Below, one piece after another: positions 5,556-10,436 of a stretch of 10,436 nt of DNA. Source of the stretch: Alphaproteobacteria bacterium (GTDB taxonomy: Bacteria; Pseudomonadota; Alphaproteobacteria; RF32; CAG-977). The notes under the pieces were generated by a model that saw only the letters and a program-made list of their open reading frames with translations, made no database searches and was not told the origin of the DNA. The position numbers and the translations under genes were made by a program. The stretch lies in NCBI GenBank assembly GCA_017476085.1, contig JAFVEJ010000056.1, forward strand, positions 1 through 10,436, written 5' to 3'. Numbering within the stretch: position 1 is the stretch's first letter; each line of letters starts with the position of its first letter.

Positions 5556-8500
5556 ATGAACGGGCTTAGGCGGATCTCGATATTTTTTTTATTTTGGCTG
5601 GCGATTGCGCCGGCCTGGGCTTCCGTTATTTCTCCGCCGGGCCTGTCAGTAATTCAGCGTGAAAAGGAAATACAGTTAATTTTTTCTTGGGACAATCCCG
5701 TCGATTTTGGCGAAGAAACCCGAAACGGACGTTACCTCCTGTCTTTCCCCGTTCGGTTTTCGGAACCGGCAGTCTCTTTGGATCAGGTTAAAGCTGCTCT
5801 GCCCGCAAAATGGCGGCGAATGGGGATGCTTCAGGATAAACAAAAAACGGATTTTTTTGTTTTTTTGCCAAAAGAAGGCGCGGCTTATGCGGAAAAACAA
5901 GGAAAAAACGTTGTCATTTTTTTGCGTGATGAAAAAAAGCCGGAAGTTGTCGTTTCTTCAAAAATCGTCGAAAAAAAAGTAAAACCGAACCCGGAGCCGG
6001 TTGAAACTAAAACCGGAGAAGAAAAAAAACGGGAGGAACCGCAGGATATTATTGACGATCAGGCGGAAGAGCCCGAAAAAATCCCTGTTCAAGTGGACTT
6101 GTCTTTAATTCCATATAAAGAATCTCAAGCCAGCGTTTCTCTAATGTTGTCCGATCCTCAAAGTTTTGAAAATAAGGCGGATGATCCGGACAATGCGGTT
6201 TCGGAAGATGCCGCCGGATACAGAGTGGCAACGCTCAGCTTTCCATGGTCCAGAACGACGGGAATCGCTGCTTTTCGCAGAGACGGCTATTTATGGTTGG
6301 TTTTCGATCGTCAGGGAGAATTTGATTTTACGCTGGAACGTCAGCTGTATAAGGATATCATCTATGAGATGATTCAGATTCCGCATTCCCATGCAACGAT
6401 TTACCGTTTGGTGACGGCTAAAGGATATAATCCCAGCCTGCGGCGGGAAGGATTGCTGTGGATCGTGGATTTGATGTATCAGCCGATGCGTTCGCGTCAG
6501 CCGCTCGATCTGATTTTGCAGCGGAAAACGGCTTTCGGTGCGCGCATATTCATACCGCTGGACGAATCGCCTCAGGTTTTGCCGCTGATTGATCCCGAAG
6601 TCGGGGATTTAATGTATATCATTCCCGTGTTTGCTCGGGGAAGAGGCGTGCCGCATGCGCGGTCTTTTGTGGACGCTTCTTTTCTGCAGACGGCTCAGGG
6701 AATTGTCATTGTGCCGAATATTGAAGATTTGAACGTTTATTCTTCAACTTCCGGGATCGAAGTGCGAGGACCTAAGGAAGGAATGCGCTTTTCTTCCGAA
6801 GATATTTTATCTTTTTTAGCTCAAACAAAAATCAGTACGGATCCGTTGTCTCAGATTCTTGATGTGGCTGCTTGGGGAGGAAATGCCGGGCAGAATTATT
6901 TAAAAACGCTTAAAACGTTTCAAAACGCTGTCATTCAGGCAGAGCCGGAAAACAAAGATGTACAACGGCTGATTTTAGCCCGTTACTATTTTGCAAACGG
7001 CATGTATCCGGAAACTTTAGGCGTTTTGCGCACGATAACGACGGACAACCAAACATTGGCAGAATTGCCCGGAGTGATCGCGCTGCGCGGCGCGGCAAAT
7101 TTTATGATGATGCGTTATGATGAAGCAATCAAAGATTTTTCTTCATCCGTGCTGAAAGACGATGACGCTTCCGAATATTGGCGCGCAGCGACTTTGGCAG
7201 CATCTTCCCGTACGCCGGAAACATATTTGCAGCCGATGAAAGACAATATGGCAATTCTGCAGGCTTATCCTCAGCCGATTAAAACGCGCCTGGCTTTAGC
7301 CGGTTTGCATGCTGCCGTAGCCGGCGGTGACGAATTTTCTATTCAGAATTTTATGGAAGCGGCAAATAATTCGGGTAACTCGGCGGCGGAAAATGACGAA
7401 ATAGCTTTTTATCACGCTTTATGGCAGGAAACGACGGGGATGTATTCTCTGGCTCGGGCGGAAATGGGACGCCTGGCTGAGGGGAAAGATTTGTATTTCC
7501 GTGCAATGGGCGGATTGGAAAAAGTCCGTATGGATGCGCGGGCGAAAGCGATTACGGCGGAAGAACGTATTGAAACACTGGAACGTTTGTCTTATGCATG
7601 GCGCGGAGGGGAATTTGAATATAACCTGATGACGATGTTGGTGGCGGCGTATCAGGATCAAAAGGATTTTGCTCAGGTACTGCATATCTTGAAGAATATG
7701 CAAATGCGTTTTAACAATACGGAAGAAAGCGAAAAAATCCAAAAACTGATGGAGGATATATTCCAAAATCTTTATTTGAATGATGATGAAACGATTCTGT
7801 CTCCTGTTAAAGCAATAGCGCTGTATGAAGAATTTAAAGAATTGACGCCTTCCGGTGAAAAAGGGGCGCAGATTATCCGACGTTTGGCAGATCGGTTGGT
7901 TTCCATCGATTTGTTGGAACAGGCGGCTTCTTTGCTGGAAGATCAGCTGAAACAAAAGATCAGCGTTAAAGAGCGCGGATTGATTTCTACAAGATTGGCT
8001 CTGGTTCAACTGTTGAACAAAGAACCTGAAAAAGCATTAAAAGCGCTGAAAATCAGTGAAGACAAACATTTTTCGGATAAACTGCAAAAACAACGGCTTT
8101 ATATTCAGGCAAAGGCTTTGGCCGATCTGAAAAAAACGGAAGAAGCCGCGCAGCTATTGGAAAACGACGATTCCGAATCCGCTAAAATGCTGCGGGCCGA
8201 AATCTTTTGGCAGGCTCAAATGTGGGATAAAGCGGCAGACGCTTTGAAAACGTTGATCAAAAAACCACAGCCGAATGTTCCTTTAACTCCGGTTGAGGCG
8301 CAGCGCATTTTGGATTGGGCGGCGGCTTTGCGTTTGGCGGGGCGTCCGAAAGTCGTGATGCGGCTGCGGGAAAATTTTCTGCCGTATATGAAAGATACCG
8401 ACTTGGCTCAGGCATTCGACTTTATAACAAAGACGCCTCAACAGGGGTTGATGGATTATCATCAGGTGGCGCAGGAAGTCGAATCGGCCGAAAGTTTCCA

Positions 8501-8564
8501 TACTTTTGCCAAGGAATATACGGATCTGATTAAAACACAGGGATTGAGCGAAACGGTTCGGTAG
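5556..8564 (+). CDS. Large exported TPR-rich protein of the flagellar operon, function unknown
   Basis: The product is 1002 residues. A Sec signal peptide (about 1-22: LRR, hydrophobic core, PAWA cleavage) places it in the periplasm or envelope. Residues about 23-125 form a beta-rich domain resembling AMIN-type envelope modules. Residues about 126-183 are a Lys/Glu/Pro-rich, probably disordered linker. A second beta-rich part (about 220-420) contains the FRRDGYLWLVFDRQGEF motif. From about 440 to 990 the chain is helical with degenerate tetratricopeptide-like pairs, for example LARYYFANGMYPETLGVLR, RYDEAIKDFSSSVL and KALADLKKTEEAAQLL. The start has AAGGGA 5 bp upstream, overlapping the cheY stop, so the gene is probably translationally coupled. 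I recall similar long TPR proteins at this position in alphaproteobacteria but know of no assigned function. A periplasmic scaffold for the stator or P-ring is a guess. Confidence 0.8.
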   Translation: MNGLRRISIFFLFWLAIAPAWASVISPPGLSVIQREKEIQLIFSWDNPVDFGEETRNGRYLLSFPVRFSEPAVSLDQVKAALPAKWRRMGMLQDKQKTDFFVFLPKEGAAYAEKQGKNVVIFLRDEKKPEVVVSSKIVEKKVKPNPEPVETKTGEEKKREEPQDIIDDQAEEPEKIPVQVDLSLIPYKESQASVSLMLSDPQSFENKADDPDNAVSEDAAGYRVATLSFPWSRTTGIAAFRRDGYLWLVFDRQGEFDFTLERQLYKDIIYEMIQIPHSHATIYRLVTAKGYNPSLRREGLLWIVDLMYQPMRSRQPLDLILQRKTAFGARIFIPLDESPQVLPLIDPEVGDLMYIIPVFARGRGVPHARSFVDASFLQTAQGIVIVPNIEDLNVYSSTSGIEVRGPKEGMRFSSEDILSFLAQTKISTDPLSQILDVAAWGGNAGQNYLKTLKTFQNAVIQAEPENKDVQRLILARYYFANGMYPETLGVLRTITTDNQTLAELPGVIALRGAANFMMMRYDEAIKDFSSSVLKDDDASEYWRAATLAASSRTPETYLQPMKDNMAILQAYPQPIKTRLALAGLHAAVAGGDEFSIQNFMEAANNSGNSAAENDEIAFYHALWQETTGMYSLARAEMGRLAEGKDLYFRAMGGLEKVRMDARAKAITAEERIETLERLSYAWRGGEFEYNLMTMLVAAYQDQKDFAQVLHILKNMQMRFNNTEESEKIQKLMEDIFQNLYLNDDETILSPVKAIALYEEFKELTPSGEKGAQIIRRLADRLVSIDLLEQAASLLEDQLKQKISVKERGLISTRLALVQLLNKEPEKALKALKISEDKHFSDKLQKQRLYIQAKALADLKKTEEAAQLLENDDSESAKMLRAEIFWQAQMWDKAADALKTLIKKPQPNVPLTPVEAQRILDWAAALRLAGRPKVVMRLRENFLPYMKDTDLAQAFDFITKTPQQGLMDYHQVAQEVESAESFHTFAKEYTDLIKTQGLSETVR

Positions 8565-8576
8565 GAGACGTTTTTT

Positions 8577-9104
8577 ATGTTTGAGGCTTTTCAGGACAGC
8601 ATTCGGCAAACGGCTCAAACTATTCAGGAAAAGTATGACGGATTCGCGGATTCGGTAAACAAATTGAATCAGGATATCCTCGAAATCCGGGATATGTTTG
8701 TTGCAATTAAAAATATTGTCTTTTCAATTTTTTCTTTTTTAGGGCAGGAAACAACCGTTCTGTTGTTCTGCACTTTTTTATTTTTGTTCGTCATTAATTT
8801 GATTCCGTTTTTGTTTTTGGGAAAAAGAACGCGTTACGGCATAGGAATAGGTTTTGGCGTTTATCTTTCGTTTTCTTTCAAGTATGCGATTTGGTCGCTG
8901 ATAAAATATATTTTGGTGATGCTGTTCCCGATATTGGTCGAATATTTGTTGATTCTTTTCTTAAAAACGACGGGAAAATCGCTTTGGAGCGTGATGAAAA
9001 AAGGTGGTTCCGGGATATGGAACGCTTTATCGGGATTGTTCCGTCGATTGTTGAAAAAGACGAAAAAAAACGAAGAAGACGAAAAACAGGTTCTCAAACA
9101 GTAA
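8577..9104 (+). CDS. Small multi-pass membrane protein, unrecognised
   Basis: The product is 175 residues. The first 45 residues are an amphipathic, coiled-coil-like helix (SVNKLNQDILEIRDMF). Two or three membrane segments follow, about 58-81 (LLFCTFLFLFVINLIPFLFL), 88-106 and 108-130. A basic tail (LFRRLLKKTKKN) and a short acidic end (EEDEKQ) complete it. An AGGAG Shine-Dalgarno overlaps the stop of the TPR gene with 8 bp spacing, so it is coupled to it and is the last gene before the terminator. I do not recognise the family. Being at the end of a motility operon and membrane-embedded, it may work with the exported TPR protein, but nothing in the sequence shows this directly. Confidence 0.75.
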   Translation: MFEAFQDSIRQTAQTIQEKYDGFADSVNKLNQDILEIRDMFVAIKNIVFSIFSFLGQETTVLLFCTFLFLFVINLIPFLFLGKRTRYGIGIGFGVYLSFSFKYAIWSLIKYILVMLFPILVEYLLILFLKTTGKSLWSVMKKGGSGIWNALSGLFRRLLKKTKKNEEDEKQVLKQ

Positions 9105-9118
9105 AAAATCTATAAAAT

Positions 9119-9161
9119 AAACCCGATACTTGACAACGATGCTTAAGTATCGGGTTTTTTT
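9119..9161 (+). terminator. Strong intrinsic terminator of the fliL-to-175aa operon
   Basis: A 13-bp perfect stem pairs 9119-9131 (AAACCCGATACTT) with 9145-9157, around a 13-nt loop and followed by a run of T (9155-9161). It begins 15 bp after the stop of the membrane-protein gene. A second small hairpin, AGAAG (9162-9166) with CTTCT (9173-9177) followed by TTTTTT, lies directly after and may act as a back-up. The A-run on the left could give some activity in the other direction, but no leftward gene ends here. Confidence 0.93.
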
Positions 9162-9240
9162 AGAAGGCTTGTCTTCTTTTTCGGCTGAACAACGGCGCTT
9201 TTTGACAGGAGAGTCGTTGCCTGACCGGAGCAAGAAAATA

Positions 9241-9301
9241 ACATAACAAATTCTTTTTTAAGGTTGTCAAAGCAATCTGAAAAAAAGCTTTTTTGTTATG
9301 T
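9241..9301. repeat. 10-bp inverted repeat around an A/T-rich core
   Basis: ACATAACAAA (9241-9250) is a perfect inverted copy of TTTGTTATGT (9292-9301), with 41 bp between. Inside, TTTTTT (9254-9259) can pair with AAAAAA (9281-9286). The right side also carries a 14-bp perfect palindrome, AAAAAAGCTTTTTT (9281-9294). As RNA the unit would fold into a two-tier hairpin of about 61 nt in the leader region of the repressor gene. As DNA it could be a bent or cruciform protein site. No function is recognised. Confidence 0.55.
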
Positions 9302-9313
9302 CTGAAAGGATAA

Positions 9314-9327
9314 CTCCGAAAACGGAA
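9314..9327 (-). promoter_or_regulatory. Operator-like dyad, copy 1
   Basis: On the minus strand this reads TTCCGTTTTCGGAG, matching TTCNGTTTTCNGAA at all but the last specified base. It lies 80 bp upstream of the proposed repressor start, 30 bp centre to centre from copy 2 and in the opposite orientation. Confidence 0.55.
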
Positions 9328-9343
9328 TTTTTCAAACAAAAAG

Positions 9344-9357
9344 TTCTGTTTTCGGAA
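9344..9357 (+). promoter_or_regulatory. Operator-like dyad, copy 2
   Basis: TTCTGTTTTCGGAA, a full match to TTCNGTTTTCNGAA, with half-sites TTCNG and CNGAA around TTTT. It lies 18 bp centre to centre from copy 3, and the two copies flank a perfect palindrome (CGGAAATATTTCCG, 9353-9366). Confidence 0.6.
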
Positions 9358-9361
9358 ATAT

Positions 9362-9375
9362 TTCCGTTTTCTGAA
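9362..9375 (+). promoter_or_regulatory. Operator-like dyad, copy 3
   Basis: TTCCGTTTTCTGAA, a full match to TTCNGTTTTCNGAA. It ends 31 bp before the repressor ATG at 9407, where bound protein would block transcription initiation or early elongation. The arrangement fits autoregulation by the adjacent HTH protein. No promoter between the sites could be assigned with confidence. Confidence 0.6.
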
Positions 9376-9392
9376 GATGGCAGGTTTTCCTC

Positions 9393-9398
9393 GGAGAG
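9393..9398 (+). promoter_or_regulatory. Ribosome binding site deciding the repressor start
   Basis: GGAGAG lies 8 bp before the ATG at 9407. The in-frame ATG at 9377 has only GAAG directly abutting it and would lie against operator copy 3, so 9407 is preferred. Confidence 0.7.
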
Positions 9399-9406
9399 CG
9401 GAAAAT

Positions 9407-10279
9407 ATGAACGGCACAATTAAAAATGAAGCGTTTCATCAGCGGTTGGCCTTGCTGATCGGTACGGAAGAACCTTTTCGCTGGGCAAAACGAATGGATA
9501 TTCCCGGCGCAACATTCGCCAGAATGTGGAATAATTACGATATCCCGAAACATGAACATCTTTGCCGGATAGCGCAACGCTGTAATGTTTCTTTGGATTG
9601 GCTTTTGATGGGCGGCGGCGATACTTCATCACCGCAGACGGACTTTTCTTTCGTCCCTCTTATCGGATTGGCAAATTGCGGCATTGCGCAAGGTTGGTTT
9701 AACGAATCGGATTTGTTGAATCATATTCTGCTGCCCTCTTTTATGGTCGAAAGTAATGCGTTTGCGGTTTTATGTCGTGGTTCTTCAATGATTCCGGCGG
9801 GAATTAAAGACGGCAATGTTTGCCTTGTTTATCCGAATCGGCCGGTCGAAACCGGAAAACCGGCTTTAATTCGTACAAAAACTTTCATAAACAAGCAGGA
9901 ATTTTCTTTGGCGACGATAAAAATTTTCAATTCTGAAAATGAAGAATCTGTTTCTCTTTCGGGATGGTTGGATCCGGATGAGGAAGGGCATCAAAGTCTT
10001 TTTGTTGAAACAAGACTGAAAACATGCATTACCTTTATGGCTCCGGTCGGAAAAATTCTTCCTGTTGAAGTGCCGGCTTTGGAAACTGTTTCGAAACCGA
10101 TTCTTGATGAAAAAATCTTAATCGAAAGCTTGGAAGCTCTTCGTCCTTTGTATGAGCAGACGGATACACAAAATTTTTCGCGGGCGATTCTCTTTTTATA
10201 CGATAAGATCCGGAAAAATGGTTCTTTGGACATAAAAATAATTAAATCGTTAATTGAAATAATTGGCTCAAAAGCTTGA
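9407..10279 (+). CDS. HTH (XRE/CI-like) repressor with S24 LexA-type peptidase domain
   Basis: From ATG 9407 the product is 290 residues. The N-terminal DNA-binding region (about 8-68) ends with the XRE/CI-like pattern HLCRIAQRCNVSLDWLLMGG. The S24 domain (about 80-205) begins VPLIGLANCGIAQGW, where C91-G92 fits the Ala/Cys-Gly autocleavage site of LexA/CI proteins. The nucleophile would be S127 in RGSSMIPAGIKDGNVCLVY, and the general base K172 in ATIKIF. The 45-residue Ser-Lys gap is close to the 43 of lambda CI. About 75 further C-terminal residues (VEVPALETVSKP to the end) form a mostly helical extension beyond the usual S24 end. Such proteins repress prophage or stress genes and may self-cleave with RecA; cleavage here is inferred. 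The gene stands alone after the flagellar terminator. What it controls beyond itself is not visible. Confidence 0.88.
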   Translation: MNGTIKNEAFHQRLALLIGTEEPFRWAKRMDIPGATFARMWNNYDIPKHEHLCRIAQRCNVSLDWLLMGGGDTSSPQTDFSFVPLIGLANCGIAQGWFNESDLLNHILLPSFMVESNAFAVLCRGSSMIPAGIKDGNVCLVYPNRPVETGKPALIRTKTFINKQEFSLATIKIFNSENEESVSLSGWLDPDEEGHQSLFVETRLKTCITFMAPVGKILPVEVPALETVSKPILDEKILIESLEALRPLYEQTDTQNFSRAILFLYDKIRKNGSLDIKIIKSLIEIIGSKA

Positions 10280-10304
10280 TTTTGATAAAAAGTATAAAAA
10301 TGTA

Positions 10305-10332
10305 TTGACATAGGAATATCGGAGGGTATATA
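10305..10332 (+). promoter_or_regulatory. Sigma-70-type promoter reading out of the window
   Basis: A perfect TTGACA (10305-10310) is followed after 16 bp by TATATA (10327-10332). The -10 lies inside a 10-bp palindrome, GGTATATACC (10325-10334), which could be a repressor site, although it does not resemble the TTCNGTTTTCNGAA elements. Transcription would start near 10339 and run rightwards. It lies 25 bp after the repressor stop, so whatever is transcribed is a separate unit. Confidence 0.6.
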
Positions 10333-10338
10333 CCTCAT

Positions 10339-10436
10339 TTTTGCGCGCCGAGGGGAGCGGAGTTATTAAGCAGAGTGAATAAGTAATGAAGGAAAGAGAT
10401 ATACAGGCAGCGGCTGTTTGAGATGGCCGAGTGTCG
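10339..10436 (+). other. Unidentified transcribed leader or RNA at the window edge
   Basis: Sequence downstream of the promoter starts GC-rich (GCGCGCCGAGGGGAGCGGAG) and then becomes purine-rich, with a weak hairpin (TTATT, 10-nt loop, AATAA). The only complete ATG frame (10386-10421) is 11 codons without a clear Shine-Dalgarno. The final bases include ATGGCCGAGTG, seen in serine tRNA D-arms, but the preceding bases are not a normal acceptor strand. It may be a 5' untranslated leader or the start of a small RNA; I cannot say which. Confidence 0.25.

Noticed and set aside
7419..8009. 196-codon minus-strand open frame inside the TPR gene
   Set aside because: The His/Gln/Arg-rich composition is typical of the antisense of a helical coding region; no ribosome site, domain or promoter was seen.
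9377..9406. Upstream in-frame ATG for the repressor gene
   Set aside because: Its only Shine-Dalgarno-like bases (GAAG) abut the ATG, whereas ATG 9407 has GGAGAG at 8 bp.
9298..9423. 41-codon ATG open frame overlapping the operators and the repressor start
   Set aside because: There is no Shine-Dalgarno upstream, it spans the repeated dyads and its composition mirrors them. It is a chance frame.
10415..10436. Possible serine tRNA 5' end (ATGGCCGAGTG)
   Set aside because: The bases before it do not form a normal acceptor strand, the D-loop lacks the usual GG, and the window ends before any anticodon arm. It can only be settled with more sequence.

Overview
The window is a flagellar locus from an alphaproteobacterium, probably a Rhodospirillales-like lineage. 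Three things support this. The gene order flgA-flgG-flgF on the minus strand, diverging from fliL-fliM-DUF6468-motE-cheY-TPR on the plus strand, is typical of that group. A DUF6468 gene sits directly after fliM. The CheY-like protein closely resembles the alphaproteobacterial type as I remember it (VDDY near the N-terminus, DW at the phosphorylation site). Base composition is moderate to AT-leaning with A/T-rich spacers, which would suit a host-associated relative better than the GC-rich soil Rhodospirillales. That last point is inference.

Minus strand, positions 1-1949, transcribed leftwards: flgF (proximal rod), flgG (distal rod) and the first 127 codons of flgA (P-ring chaperone, running off the left edge). 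A near-consensus sigma-54 promoter lies 44-59 bp upstream of the flgF start.

Plus strand, positions 2117-9104: fliL, fliM, a DUF6468 membrane protein, a MotE-like protein, a CheY-type receiver, a 1002-residue exported TPR-rich protein and a 175-residue membrane protein. All have short spacers and Shine-Dalgarno sites overlapping the upstream stop, except for an 81-bp gap with a hairpin before cheY. The block closes with a strong intrinsic terminator at 9119-9161. FliM is the switch and CheY-P target. FliL and MotE belong at the stator/basal body. The DUF6468, TPR and 175-aa proteins are less understood or unknown partners. The cheY reading frame has no usable ATG, GTG or TTG start and appears to begin at ATT, and its receiver has Cys at the switch Thr/Ser position.

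Positions 9162-9406 are non-coding and structured: a 10-bp inverted repeat around an A/T-rich core, then three copies of a 14-bp dyad element (TTCNGTTTTCNGAA). The dyads lie directly in front of an HTH/S24-peptidase repressor gene (9407-10279) with a Cys-Gly autocleavage candidate and a Ser/Lys dyad, and look like an autoregulatory operator set. The last 157 bases hold a good sigma-70-type promoter (TTGACA, 16 bp, TATATA) firing rightwards into sequence that I cannot identify before the window ends.
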